Shown here: positions 16,718-26,360 of the stretch, piece after piece
Numbering within the stretch: position 1 is the first letter of the stretch
Layout: the number at the start of each line of letters is the position of its first letter
Source of the DNA: Pseudarthrobacter sp. BIM B-2242
Lineage (GTDB): Bacteria; Actinomycetota; Actinomycetes; Actinomycetales; Micrococcaceae
Direction: 5' to 3'
Length of the DNA stretch: 64,000 nucleotides
NCBI RefSeq assembly: GCF_014764445.1
Contig: NZ_CP061721.1
Span: 682,001 to 746,000, forward strand
Program-made: the position numbers and the translations under genes
The notes under the pieces: model-generated
The model's input: only the letters and a program-made list of their open reading frames with translations
What the model was told of the DNA's origin: nothing
Database searches by the model: none

Positions 16718-18829
16718 ATGGTTATGCCGCTATTTGACACCGCTTCCACCATGGATGCCTCTTCGGCGCATCCTCTCGGTGTCAGCCTTCCGCGCCCTGG
16801 GGCCGGTCGCGACAAAGCCCTGCCGGACAGTGCCAATGTCGCTGTCTATGCGCCGGGCGTCGAAAACCTGGAGATCGCGTACAAGGCCCCCGGCAGCGAG
16901 TGGCGGCGGCAGGCCCTTCCCAATGTCACCCACGGCGTGCATCACGGGATTGTGGTGGATTTTCCGTACGGATCGCGCTACGGGTTCCGTGCTGTTTCCA
17001 AATCCGAAGCACTGCCGCTGTCCTTCCCCACGCTGAACCTGGACGACGACGCCGGGCAGCCGCTGCTTCTCGATCCTTACGGCCGTGCGGTGGATCAGCG
17101 GGAGGGCTTCCTGACGAGCGTCCGGATGGCGGGCCATTTCGACTGGGGAACAGACCAGAGGCCGCGCCAGCACTGGCGGAACACGATCATCTATGAGTCC
17201 CACGTCCGTGGCCAGAGCATGTTGCATCCCGATGTGCCCGAGGAACTGCGCGGAACCTACGCGGGCATGGCCCACCCGGCCATCATTGAGCATTTCAAGA
17301 GCCTCGGCATCACCTCGGTCCAGCTGCTCCCGGTGCACTTCCACCTTGACGAGCAGCACCTGCAGAACCTTGGCCTGACCAATTACTGGGGCTACAACAC
17401 GGCTGCCTTTTTCGCGCCGCACCCGGACTATGCCACCAAAGCCGCGCAGGAAGCCGGACCGCAGGCTGTCCAGGACGAGTTCAAGGGAATGGTCAAGCTG
17501 CTGCACGCGGCCGGACTCGAGGTGATCCTTGACGTGGTGTACAACCACACCGCCGAGGGCGGGGCCGATGGCCCCACGATCAGCTTCCGCGGTCTCGGCG
17601 AGGAAATCTATTACCGCACCGACGGCCACGGAAGGTACGTGGATACAACGGGCTGCGGAAACACATTGAACTTCGGCCACCCCCGGGTGGTCCAGCTGGT
17701 CCTGGATTCCCTCCGCTACTGGGTGGACGAGTTCCATATCGACGGCTTCCGCTTTGACCTGGCCGTGACGCTCTGCCGGAACGCGGCCAACGAATTTGAT
17801 CCGCGGCATCCCTTCCTCGTGGCGGTGGCCGCTGATCCTGTGCTGTCCGACGTGAAGCTCATCTCCGAGCCCTGGGATGTGGGCTACGGGGGCTGGCAGA
17901 CAGGACGCTTCCCGGGCGGCTGGGTTGACTGGAACGACCACTTCCGGGACGGCGTGCGCTCCTTCTGGCTTGCCGACCGCGCCGCCATCGAGTCCGGCGG
18001 CCACGGCGGGTCGGTGGCCCGCCTGGCGGATGCCATGTCCGGATCGTCGGAGCTCTTTAAGGCATCGGGCCGTTCCAGGCTCGCATCCCTCAACCTCATC
18101 ACTGCCCACGACGGCTTCACCCTCAACGACCTCGTTTCTTACGACCGTAAACACAACGAGGCCAATGGGGAGCAGAACCGGGACGGGCACGGGGACAACC
18201 GCAGCTTCAACCACGGCTTCGAAGGCCCCACCGAGGATGAGGACATCCTGGCCCAGCGGGCACAGTCCCGGCGCAACCTCATGGCGTCGATGATGTTTTC
18301 GCTGGGGGTGCCCATGATCACCGGCGGTGACGAGCTGGCACGCACCCAGCAGGGCAACAACAATGCGTACTGCCAGGACAACCCCCTCGCCTGGATTGAC
18401 TGGACCCACACGCCTGAATCGCACGAGATGCTCCGCAGCACCAAGCGCTACATCCGGCTGCGCAAGGAGTTCCTGGCCAGCCAGCCGCACGACTTTCCGG
18501 CACGGGATGAGCAGTCGTACCTGTTCTGGTTTGACCACGCCGGCCAGCCCATGTCCATGGAACGGTGGAATGATCCCCGGCACCGGGTGATGCAGCTCCT
18601 GCTCGGCTCGGACGACGGCACCATAGCGGGCCTGGTAGTGGTCAACGGCAGCAAATCCAACGTCAAGATCACGCTCCCCGAAGTCACTAATGACGACGGC
18701 ACGCCGCGCCGGATGTTCGAACTCCGGCTGACCACCTCGCCTCTTCACGAGCTCCGGCAAGGCGGCCGCGTGGCATCCGGCGAGACGGACCTCGTTGAGG
18801 CGTACTCCATCAACATCTACCGCACGTAG
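16718..18829 (+). CDS. glgX: Glycogen debranching enzyme GlgX (GH13, isoamylase type)
   Basis: Hydrolyses alpha-1,6 branches in phosphorylase-limit glycogen. The 703-residue protein has an N-terminal CBM48-like domain and a GH13 barrel with NYWGYNTAAFFAPHPDYA, DVVYNHTAEG, nucleophile Asp347 (GFRFD), acid/base Glu384 (ISEPWD) and Asp465 (TAHDGF). The segment SYDRKHNEANGEQNRDG is typical of GlgX/TreX. The ATG at 16718 is used; GTG at 16715 and ATG at 16724 are close alternatives and no clear Shine-Dalgarno decides. It works with GlgP, encoded 0.9 kb away on the other strand. Confidence 0.92.
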   Translation: MVMPLFDTASTMDASSAHPLGVSLPRPGAGRDKALPDSANVAVYAPGVENLEIAYKAPGSEWRRQALPNVTHGVHHGIVVDFPYGSRYGFRAVSKSEALPLSFPTLNLDDDAGQPLLLDPYGRAVDQREGFLTSVRMAGHFDWGTDQRPRQHWRNTIIYESHVRGQSMLHPDVPEELRGTYAGMAHPAIIEHFKSLGITSVQLLPVHFHLDEQHLQNLGLTNYWGYNTAAFFAPHPDYATKAAQEAGPQAVQDEFKGMVKLLHAAGLEVILDVVYNHTAEGGADGPTISFRGLGEEIYYRTDGHGRYVDTTGCGNTLNFGHPRVVQLVLDSLRYWVDEFHIDGFRFDLAVTLCRNAANEFDPRHPFLVAVAADPVLSDVKLISEPWDVGYGGWQTGRFPGGWVDWNDHFRDGVRSFWLADRAAIESGGHGGSVARLADAMSGSSELFKASGRSRLASLNLITAHDGFTLNDLVSYDRKHNEANGEQNRDGHGDNRSFNHGFEGPTEDEDILAQRAQSRRNLMASMMFSLGVPMITGGDELARTQQGNNNAYCQDNPLAWIDWTHTPESHEMLRSTKRYIRLRKEFLASQPHDFPARDEQSYLFWFDHAGQPMSMERWNDPRHRVMQLLLGSDDGTIAGLVVVNGSKSNVKITLPEVTNDDGTPRRMFELRLTTSPLHELRQGGRVASGETDLVEAYSINIYRT

Positions 18830-18846
18830 CGGCGGAGGGGACAAAC

Positions 18847-19353
18847 ATGCGCAACCGCTCTGTCGTTGCCCTGCTGCTGACAGGCTTGCTGGCCATTGCC
18901 CTGCTCGCTTTCGGCGGCACCGGGATCCTTGAATCCCTGGCGGGAAGTCCGACGCCGGCAACAAGTTCCAGCGCTGCACCGGTACCGGAGGCTCCCGTGC
19001 CGGGTCCGGCGGAGGTCCGCACCCCTGCAGCCGTTCCGGGACCGGACGCTGCTCCGGCGAACCCTTCCGGCCTTCCCTCGATCAGCGAATCCGCGCTTCC
19101 TGCCGAAGCACGCAGAACGCTGGCCCTCATCCGCGCCGGCGGGCCCTACTCGTACAGCCAGGATGACAAAACGTTCGGCAACTTTGAGCGCCTCCTGCCG
19201 CGGCAGTCGTCAGGCTATTACCGGGAGTACACGGTGCCCACACCCGGAGAGTCTGACCGGGGTGCCCGCCGGATTGTCGCCGGAGCCGGGGGAGAGAAGT
19301 ACTACACGCAGGACCACTACGACTCGTTCACGTTCATCGCAGAAGGCAGCTGA
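18847..19353 (+). CDS. Secreted guanyl-preferring ribonuclease (RNase Sa/barnase family)
   Basis: A 168-residue exported RNase. Residues 1-33 are a signal or anchor helix. A linker rich in Pro/Ala/Ser follows (about 34-80), and the catalytic domain fills the C terminus. The block REYTVPTPGESDRGARRIV and TQDHYDSFTF closely match RNase Sa of Streptomyces, with catalytic Glu127, Arg142 and His157 in the right spacing (15 and 30 residues). Such enzymes cleave RNA after guanosine. ATG 18847 is 17 bp after glgX, and the inhibitor gene follows after 7 bp, so all three may share a transcript. No secretion-system-specific domain is present. Confidence 0.88.
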   Translation: MRNRSVVALLLTGLLAIALLAFGGTGILESLAGSPTPATSSSAAPVPEAPVPGPAEVRTPAAVPGPDAAPANPSGLPSISESALPAEARRTLALIRAGGPYSYSQDDKTFGNFERLLPRQSSGYYREYTVPTPGESDRGARRIVAGAGGEKYYTQDHYDSFTFIAEGS

Positions 19354-19360
19354 CACCGGT

Positions 19361-19717
19361 ATGAAAATCTACTCCGCCGACACCTGGACCATGGAAGAAC
19401 TCCAGGAACAGGTGGCCGATGCGGGCCGCCGCGTCCTGGTGGTGCCTGCCGCGGACAGCAAACGGGCGGTCCTGGAAACCTTCGGTGAAGTCCTGGCGTT
19501 CCCCGAGCACTACGGAGTGAACCTGGACGCCCTGAACGATTCCCTGCACGATTTCGCAGACAGCATCAGCGAAAACGGCGACGTTCCGGTCACGCTGATC
19601 TGGCAGGTCGCCGCGGCATTCCGCGGCGACCGTTCCTTCGGGATTATCTGCGAGGTCCTCCAGGATGCCGAGAGCTACGCCGGCAGCGACCTGTCCGTCA
19701 CCGCCGTTCTCCTCTAG
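19361..19717 (+). CDS. Barstar-family ribonuclease inhibitor
   Basis: A 118-residue intracellular protein with the barstar fold pattern: MKIYSADTWTMEELQEQVADAGRRVLVVPAA, then FGEVLAFPEHYGVNLDALNDSLHDF, the segment that blocks the RNase active site in barstar. Acidic residues in this loop fit that role. It should bind the RNase encoded just upstream and protect the cell before export. Its TAG stop overlaps the convergent glgP stop (19714-19717), so there is no room for a terminator between them. Confidence 0.88.
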   Translation: MKIYSADTWTMEELQEQVADAGRRVLVVPAADSKRAVLETFGEVLAFPEHYGVNLDALNDSLHDFADSISENGDVPVTLIWQVAAAFRGDRSFGIICEVLQDAESYAGSDLSVTAVLL

Positions 19718-22332
19718 GCGTTGACGATCAGCCCCAGTTCAGCCTTTGACGCCAGTGCCTCGTGCCGGGGCAGGACGCGGACGGTGTAGCCGAACGGGCC
19801 GGAGCGGTCGATCGTCAGGGAGCCGCTGAACAGGTGGCGCCCGCTGCCCAGGTCCTCCTTGGCCTGCAGTTCCATCAGGGTCACATCCGACAGGGTGTCG
19901 CTTTCCTCGGCGCGGCCATAAGCCACCTCCACCGAGACGTCAGCGGGCGTCAGGGTATGCAGCGCGACGTACGCGTTCACCTGCATGGTGTCCCCGATCT
20001 GCGGATCCTCGGAGACTCCCACGGAATCCACGTGCTCCACATGCAGCAGGGGCCAGGCGGAACGCACCTGGGCTGTCCAGGCTGCCAGGGACCGGGCCTG
20101 CGAGTAGGAGTTGGCAACAGCCCGGCGTCCTGCCTCCGCAGCCGGCCGGTAGAGGACGTTCACGTAGTCATGCAACATACGTTCCGCGGACACCGCCGGA
20201 CCCAGGTGCGACAGGGTGTGCTTGATCATGGACACCCAGTGCGTGGGAACCTTCTCCGCGCCGGTGCTCGAAGGCCCGGCCGCTCCCGCGCTGCTGGACA
20301 CCGTGCTCCCGTAGAAGCGCGGCGCCACCTGCGTCTCCAGAAGTTCGTAGAGCGCAGCCGCCTCGATGTCGTCGCGCTCCTCGGGGGACGCATCATTGTT
20401 GGCCGTGGGGATGGCCCAGCCGTTTTCGCCGTCGTACATCTCGTCCCACCAGCCGTCCATCACCGAAAGGTTCAGCGAACCGTTGATGGCGGCCTTCATG
20501 CCCGACGTGCCGCAGGCCTCCAGCGGGCGCAGCGGGTTGTTCAGCCACACGTCGCAGCCCGGGAAGAGCGTCCTGGCCATGGCGATGTCATAGTTCGGCA
20601 GGAAGGCAATCCTGTGCCGGACTTCGGGGTCGTCGGTGAAACGGACCAGGTCCTGGATCATTTTCTTGCCCGCATCATCGGCCGGGTGGGATTTTCCGGC
20701 GATCACGAGCTGGATGGGGTGCTCGGGGTGCAGCAGCAGTGCCTTGAGCCGGTCAGGCTCGCGCAGCATCAGGGTAAGGCGCTTGTACGTCGGGACGCGG
20801 CGGGCGAAGCCGATGGTCAGGACATCGGGGTCCAGCACGCTGTCCGTCCAGGCGAGCTCGGCGTCGGCGGCACCCCGCTTCTTCCAGGCAGCCCTCAGCC
20901 GGCGGCGGACGTCGTCCACGAGGGCGGACCGCATGGCCCGGCGCAGGGCCCAGACGTCGGCATCGCTGACGTTGTAGGCCAGGTCCCAGCGCCCGTTGGC
21001 TTCGGCCTCGGGCCCGAACTGTTCCCGGGCGAGCCGGGCGATGCGCCCGTCAACCCAGGTGGGTACGTGCACGCCGTTGGTGACGGAGGTGATGGGCACC
21101 TCGGAGTGGTCAAAGCCAGGCCACAGCGCGGAGAACATCCCGCGTGAGACTTCGCCGTGCAGCTTGGCCACGCCGTTGGCCCGCTGCGCCAGCCGAAGGC
21201 CCATGACCGCCATGTTGAAGACTGACGGGTTGCCGTCGGCGTAGTTTTCCCGGCCAAGCTCCAGGATCCGGTCCACCGGCACGGCGGGCGCCAGTCCGGC
21301 CTGGAAGAAGTGCTGGATCTGCGAAATCTCAAAGCGGTCAATGCCCGCAGGCACCGGGGTGTGGGTGGTGAAGACGGTGGAGGCGCGGCCGGCTGCGAGG
21401 GCCTCGTCAAAGGTCAGGGCCGCCTCGCCGGACATCAGCTCCTGGATCCGCTCGATCCCCAGGAAACCGGCGTGCCCCTCATTGGTGTGGAACACCTCGG
21501 GTGCCGCCGTCCCGGTGAGCTGCTGGTAGGCGCGCAGTGCCTTGACCCCGCCCATGCCCAGCAGGAGTTCCTGCTGCAGGCGATGGTCGCCGCCGCCGCC
21601 GTAGAGCCGGTCGGTGACGCCGCGGGCGGCGTCGTCGTTGCCCGGAACGTTGGAGTCAAGGAGCAGCAGGGGAACACGTCCGACGTCGGCACGCCAGATG
21701 TGCGCCAGGAGCCGCCGGCCGTTGGGCAACGGAAGGGCGATCTGCAGGGGCCGGCCGTTACCGCCGGCGGACGGCTCCCGGAGCAGGGTCAGGGGAAGGC
21801 CGTCCGGGTCCAGGACCGGGTACGTTTCCTGCTGCCAGGCGTCCCTGGACAGAGACTGCTTGAAGTAGCCGGCCTGGTACAGGAGCCCGACGCCGATCAG
21901 GGGCACGCCCAGGTCCGATGCCGCCTTGAGGTGGTCGCCGGCCAGGATGCCAAGGCCGCCCGAGTACTGCGGCAGGACCTCGGTGATGCCAAATTCGGGG
22001 GAGAAGTACGCGATGGCGGCGGGGGCATCGGCGCCCAGGCCCTGGTACCAGCGCGGCTCGTCGAGGTACCGGTCGAGGTCATCGGCGGCGGCCCGGACAC
22101 GTTCCACAACGGACTTGTCCGCGGCCAGGGCCTGGAACTCCTCACGGCTGACCCGGCCCAGGAAGCTCACCGGATCCTGCCCGCTTTCCTCCCATTTCCG
22201 GAGGTTGAGGCTGGCGAAAAGTTCCCGGGTGGGCCGGTGCCAGGACCAGCGCAGGTTGGTCGCCAACCGGACCAGGGGCCTGATCGGCTCGGGGAGGACA
22301 GTTCTGACGGTAAATCTGCGGATTGCCTTCAC
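19714..22332 (-). CDS. glgP: Alpha-glucan (maltodextrin/glycogen) phosphorylase
   Basis: Releases glucose-1-phosphate from the non-reducing ends of alpha-1,4-glucans. The 872-residue protein belongs to the short GT35 subfamily of actinobacteria; it begins MKAIRRFTVRTVLPEPI and has NLRWSW, YFSPEFGITEVLPQYSGGLGILAGDHLK near 120-147, HTNEGHAGFLGIERIQEL and the PLP-site region EACGTSGMKAAINGSLN. GTG 22332 is chosen because family members start there; in-frame codons up to 22359 are also open. It is divergent from glgE, with 152 bp between. Confidence 0.92.
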   Translation of the reverse strand: MKAIRRFTVRTVLPEPIRPLVRLATNLRWSWHRPTRELFASLNLRKWEESGQDPVSFLGRVSREEFQALAADKSVVERVRAAADDLDRYLDEPRWYQGLGADAPAAIAYFSPEFGITEVLPQYSGGLGILAGDHLKAASDLGVPLIGVGLLYQAGYFKQSLSRDAWQQETYPVLDPDGLPLTLLREPSAGGNGRPLQIALPLPNGRRLLAHIWRADVGRVPLLLLDSNVPGNDDAARGVTDRLYGGGGDHRLQQELLLGMGGVKALRAYQQLTGTAAPEVFHTNEGHAGFLGIERIQELMSGEAALTFDEALAAGRASTVFTTHTPVPAGIDRFEISQIQHFFQAGLAPAVPVDRILELGRENYADGNPSVFNMAVMGLRLAQRANGVAKLHGEVSRGMFSALWPGFDHSEVPITSVTNGVHVPTWVDGRIARLAREQFGPEAEANGRWDLAYNVSDADVWALRRAMRSALVDDVRRRLRAAWKKRGAADAELAWTDSVLDPDVLTIGFARRVPTYKRLTLMLREPDRLKALLLHPEHPIQLVIAGKSHPADDAGKKMIQDLVRFTDDPEVRHRIAFLPNYDIAMARTLFPGCDVWLNNPLRPLEACGTSGMKAAINGSLNLSVMDGWWDEMYDGENGWAIPTANNDASPEERDDIEAAALYELLETQVAPRFYGSTVSSSAGAAGPSSTGAEKVPTHWVSMIKHTLSHLGPAVSAERMLHDYVNVLYRPAAEAGRRAVANSYSQARSLAAWTAQVRSAWPLLHVEHVDSVGVSEDPQIGDTMQVNAYVALHTLTPADVSVEVAYGRAEESDTLSDVTLMELQAKEDLGSGRHLFSGSLTIDRSGPFGYTVRVLPRHEALASKAELGLIVNA

Positions 22333-22484
22333 CTGCGTCACACTAACCGACAAGATCAACGTCCGGAACCGGAAAGGCTATCTTTTAGGTAAATGACAGT
22401 GGGTGTGGCGAAAAATCCTGATCTTGTGGTCAAAAAGCATCGCAGGCTTAGCAATCCGGGCCATTTCTCGCTAACGTCGAGCAT

Positions 22485-24566
22485 GTGACGACTAACTCAG
22501 GAACCACCGCCGCCCTAAAGAAAAAGCCCAAAGGCAAAATCACCGACGGCCTCAGGTTTGGCCGTTTTCCGATCACCGCCGTACAGCCTGTGGTTGAGGG
22601 TGGAAAATACCCTGCCAAGGCCTTGCCGGGCGAGGATATCGTGGTCGGTGCCACCGCTTTCCGGGAGGGCCATGACCAGCTTGGTGTCAGCGCCGTCCTT
22701 TTGGATCCCCGCGGGAAGGAACGCCAGCGCGTACGCCTGGCGCCGCCCAGGGGGGAACGCGGCATGGGGACGGACCGCTGGGAGGGGATCCTCACGCCGT
22801 CGGGCGTTGGAAACTGGACCTTTTTCATCGAGGCCTGGCACGACCGCTACGGAACCTGGCACCACAACGCGGAAGTTAAGGTCGCCGCGGGCATCGACGT
22901 GGAGCTGATGCTCGCCGAAGGCGAGGCACTGCTGTCAGAAGCGGCCGACGACGTCTCCCGCAGTGCGTCGGACCGGCGAACCCTGCGCATGGCTGCCTCA
23001 ATCCTGGGCAACGGGTCCCTCACCGAAGAAGAGCGCCTTGCCGGCGGCTTCGGCGCCGACGTGGCAGATGTCGTGAACCGCCAGCCGATCCGTGAACTGG
23101 TGACGGCCTCCGAGCAGTTCCCGCTGCTTGTGGAGCGCGACCTCGCAGGACGCGGGGCCTGGTACGAATTCTTCCCACGCTCCGAAGGGGCGGTCCGGGA
23201 CCACACCACCGGGGCCTGGACCTCAGGTAACTTCCGGACGGCTGCCAAGCGGCTGGATGCAGTGGCAGCCATGGGCTTCGATGTGATCTACATGCCGCCG
23301 ATCCACCCGATCGGAATTCAGCACCGCAAGGGCCCGAACAACACCCTGATCGCTGGGCCCCACGACCCCGGCTCGCCGTGGGCCATCGGCGCCAAGGAGG
23401 GCGGACACGACGCCATCCATCCGGATCTTGGCACGTTCGAGGACTTTGACGCATTTGTTGCCCGCGCCAATGAACTGGGGCTGGAAGTTGCCCTGGACCT
23501 GGCGCTGCAGGCCGCCCCCGACCACCCTTGGGTGGAGTCTCACCCTGAGTGGTTTACCACCCGTGTTGACGGCAGCATTGCCTACGCCGAAAATCCGCCG
23601 AAAAAATACCAGGATATCTTCCCGCTGAATTTCGACAATGATCCCGAGGGGCTGGCCAAGGAAATCCTCCGGATCGTCCAGCTGTGGGTCAGCCATGGCG
23701 TCAAGATTTTCCGGGTGGACAATCCGCATACAAAGCCGGTGTGGTTCTGGGAATGGCTCATTGCGCAGGTCAACAAAAAGACCCCCGGCGTGGTGTTCCT
23801 GGCAGAGGCATTTACACGCCCCGCGATGATGCACGCCCTGGGCCGGGCCGGATTCCAGCAGTCCTACACCTACTTCACGTGGCGGAACACGAAAAAGGAA
23901 CTCGAAACTTACTTCGCCGAGGTCAGCCACGAGTCCGCCGCTTTCTTCCGCCCGAATTTCTTCGTCAACACACCGGATATCCTGACGGAGTACCTCCAGT
24001 TCGGCGGTCCGGCGGCCTTCAAGATCCGCGCGGCACTGGCATCGACGGCCAGCCCGTTGTGGGGTGTTTATGCCGGTTTCGAGCTGTACGAGCATGTGGC
24101 CCGCCCCGGGGCGGAAGAATACATCGACAATGAAAAGTTCGAATACAAGGCCCGTGACTGGGACGCTGCGGCTGAGTCGGGCCGCACCCTGGCCCCGTAC
24201 CTGACCAGGCTCAACAGCATCCGGCACTCCCACCCGGCGCTGCAGGATCTGCAGAACCTCACTGTCCACCACAGCTCGGATGACGCGACCGTTGTCTACT
24301 CCAAGCACAAGACCCTTCCGGACGGCACCAAGGACACCATCATTGTGGTGGTCAACGTGGATCCCCACGGCACGAGGGAGAGCACCGTCTCGCTGGATCT
24401 GGCGGCCCTCCAACTCGATGCCGAGGATTTGTTGCCCAATGGCGCGTTCCGCGTGGACGACCTCATTTCCGGCGAATCCTGGGAGTGGGGCGAATACAAT
24501 TACGTCCGCCTGGACGCGCACGTCGAACCCGCACACATTCTGAGCGTACGGAGATTGCATCAGTGA
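22485..24566 (+). CDS. glgE: Alpha-1,4-glucan:maltose-1-phosphate maltosyltransferase
   Basis: Extends alpha-1,4-glucan by maltosyl units from maltose-1-phosphate, the key step of the GlgE pathway. The 693-residue GH13_3 protein starts at GTG 22485 and shows DGLRFGRFPITAVQPVVEGGKYPAKALPGE at the N terminus, ARGAWYEFFPRS-type RGAWYEFFPRSEGA near 223, DVIYMPPIHPIG, KIFRVDNPHTKPV (nucleophile Asp), VVFLAEAFTRP (Glu) and the TYFTWRNTK segment typical of GlgE. Its stop overlaps the treS start, so treS follows by translational coupling. The maltokinase that feeds it lies two genes on. Confidence 0.95.
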   Translation: MTTNSGTTAALKKKPKGKITDGLRFGRFPITAVQPVVEGGKYPAKALPGEDIVVGATAFREGHDQLGVSAVLLDPRGKERQRVRLAPPRGERGMGTDRWEGILTPSGVGNWTFFIEAWHDRYGTWHHNAEVKVAAGIDVELMLAEGEALLSEAADDVSRSASDRRTLRMAASILGNGSLTEEERLAGGFGADVADVVNRQPIRELVTASEQFPLLVERDLAGRGAWYEFFPRSEGAVRDHTTGAWTSGNFRTAAKRLDAVAAMGFDVIYMPPIHPIGIQHRKGPNNTLIAGPHDPGSPWAIGAKEGGHDAIHPDLGTFEDFDAFVARANELGLEVALDLALQAAPDHPWVESHPEWFTTRVDGSIAYAENPPKKYQDIFPLNFDNDPEGLAKEILRIVQLWVSHGVKIFRVDNPHTKPVWFWEWLIAQVNKKTPGVVFLAEAFTRPAMMHALGRAGFQQSYTYFTWRNTKKELETYFAEVSHESAAFFRPNFFVNTPDILTEYLQFGGPAAFKIRAALASTASPLWGVYAGFELYEHVARPGAEEYIDNEKFEYKARDWDAAAESGRTLAPYLTRLNSIRHSHPALQDLQNLTVHHSSDDATVVYSKHKTLPDGTKDTIIVVVNVDPHGTRESTVSLDLAALQLDAEDLLPNGAFRVDDLISGESWEWGEYNYVRLDAHVEPAHILSVRRLHQ

Positions 24567-26359
24567 GTTTTAACCCGCAAAGTTCCAGTCAGCATTTCAC
24601 TCCCAAAAGCACGTTTGAGCTAAACGCCCCGGGCTTGGCGCACGACCCTCTGTGGTACCGGAAGGCCGTGTTTTACGAAGTACTGGTCAGGGCATTTGCG
24701 GATGCGAACGGAGATGGTTCGGGCGATTTCTCGGGCCTAATTGACAGGCTTGACTACCTGCAGTGGCTGGGCGTGGACTGCCTGTGGCTGCCGCCGTTCT
24801 TCCAGTCGCCCCTGCGCGATGGCGGTTACGACATCTCGGATTACAACTCCGTGCTGGATGAGTTCGGAACCATCAGCGACTTCAAGCGGCTGGTTGCCGA
24901 GGCCCACGCCCGCGGCGTCCGGGTCATCATCGACCTGCCGCTGAACCACACCTCGGACCAGCACCCCTGGTTCCAGGAGTCGCGTAAGGACCCTGACGGC
25001 CCGTTCGGCGATTTTTACGTATGGAGCGATACCGACGAGAAGTACCAGGATGCGCGCATCATCTTCGTGGACACGGAGGAGTCCAACTGGACCTTCGATC
25101 CGATCCGCCGGCAGTTCTTCTGGCACCGCTTTTTCAGCCACCAGCCTGACCTCAACTTTGAAAACCCCCGGGTCATCGAAGCACTTTTTGACGTGGTGCG
25201 GTTCTGGCTGGACCAGGGCATCGACGGCTTCCGGGCCGATGCGATTCCCTACCTCTTCGAGGAAGAGGGGACCAACTGCGAAAACCTTCCGGCCACGCAC
25301 GATTTCCTGCGCAAGCTGCGGGCCATGGTGGACGAAAGCTACCCCGGCCGCGTCATCATCGCCGAGGCCAACCAGCCGCCCAACGAAGTGGTGGAGTACT
25401 TCGGAACAGCGGAAGAGCCCGAGTGCCACATGGCCTTCCACTTTCCCATCATGCCGCGGCTCTACTACGCCCTGCGCGACCAGAAGGCCGCCCCGATCAT
25501 CGAGACCATGCAGGACACGCCCGAAATTCCGGAGGGTGCCCAGTGGGGCACGTTCCTGCGGAACCACGATGAGCTGACCCTTGAAATGGTCACAGCGGAT
25601 GAGCGGGCCGCCATGCTGGGCTGGTACGCGCCGGACCCCCGGATGCGTGCAAACATCGGTATCCGCCGCCGGCTGGCGCCCCTGCTGGATAATTCCCGTG
25701 CCGAGATCGAACTGATCAACGCCCTGCTGCTGTCGCTGCCCGGCAGCCCGTTCCTGTACTACGGGGACGAGATCGGCATGGGGGACAACATCTGGCTCGA
25801 GGACCGCGACGCTGTGCGTACCCCGATGCAGTGGAATCCGGACCGCAACGCCGGTTTCTCCCACGCGGACCCGGGAAAGCTTTACCTCCCGGTGATCCAG
25901 TCCCTGGTCTACAACTACGGAATGGCCAACGTCGAAGCCGAGGCTGCGCATTCCGGTTCCCTGCTCCGCTGGACCCGGCAGATCCTCAGCGTCCGCAAGA
26001 ACCACCCGGCGTTCGGGCTGGGGGCCTTCAAGCACGTCGAAGCGGATCATGACGCCGTCGTGTCGTACCTGCGCGAACTCTCGGAGGACAACACGATGGG
26101 GGAGGCCGGGGAAGTCATTCTCTGTGCGTTCAACCTTTCCCAGCACCCGGTCGCCGCTAAACTGCGGATCCCGCAATACGCCGGTCGCGGCCTGCGCGAC
26201 GTCTTCGGCGGCCAGCCCTTCCCCGGGATTGACGAAGAGGGATCGCTGACACTGACCTTGGGAAGCCATGATTTCTTCTGGCTGCGGGTCCGCTCAGCGA
26301 CGTCGAACCCATCTTCCCCGTATACGCAGGCGCTCCCCGTCCTGTCCATCGAGAACTGA
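24563..26359 (+). CDS. treS: Trehalose synthase (maltose alpha-D-glucosyltransferase)
   Basis: Interconverts trehalose and maltose. The 598-residue GH13_16 protein has [62 protein letters not shown] (nucleophile Asp), [10 protein letters not shown] (Glu) and [13 protein letters not shown] (Asp). The start is the GTG at 24563, which overlaps the glgE stop (GTGA). The stop is followed after one base by the ATG of the maltokinase-GlgB gene, so the operon glgE-treS-mak::glgB is very tight. TreS supplies maltose to the kinase. Confidence 0.95.
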   Translation: MSFNPQSSSQHFTPKSTFELNAPGLAHDPLWYRKAVFYEVLVRAFADANGDGSGDFSGLIDRLDYLQWLGVDCLWLPPFFQSPLRDGGYDISDYNSVLDEFGTISDFKRLVAEAHARGVRVIIDLPLNHTSDQHPWFQESRKDPDGPFGDFYVWSDTDEKYQDARIIFVDTEESNWTFDPIRRQFFWHRFFSHQPDLNFENPRVIEALFDVVRFWLDQGIDGFRADAIPYLFEEEGTNCENLPATHDFLRKLRAMVDESYPGRVIIAEANQPPNEVVEYFGTAEEPECHMAFHFPIMPRLYYALRDQKAAPIIETMQDTPEIPEGAQWGTFLRNHDELTLEMVTADERAAMLGWYAPDPRMRANIGIRRRLAPLLDNSRAEIELINALLLSLPGSPFLYYGDEIGMGDNIWLEDRDAVRTPMQWNPDRNAGFSHADPGKLYLPVIQSLVYNYGMANVEAEAAHSGSLLRWTRQILSVRKNHPAFGLGAFKHVEADHDAVVSYLRELSEDNTMGEAGEVILCAFNLSQHPVAAKLRIPQYAGRGLRDVFGGQPFPGIDEEGSLTLTLGSHDFFWLRVRSATSNPSSPYTQALPVLSIEN

Positions 26360-26360
26360 C

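Noticed and set aside
16730..18979. 749-codon minus-strand frame opposite glgX
   Set aside because: High-GC shadow frame; glgX shows all GH13 motifs on the plus strand.
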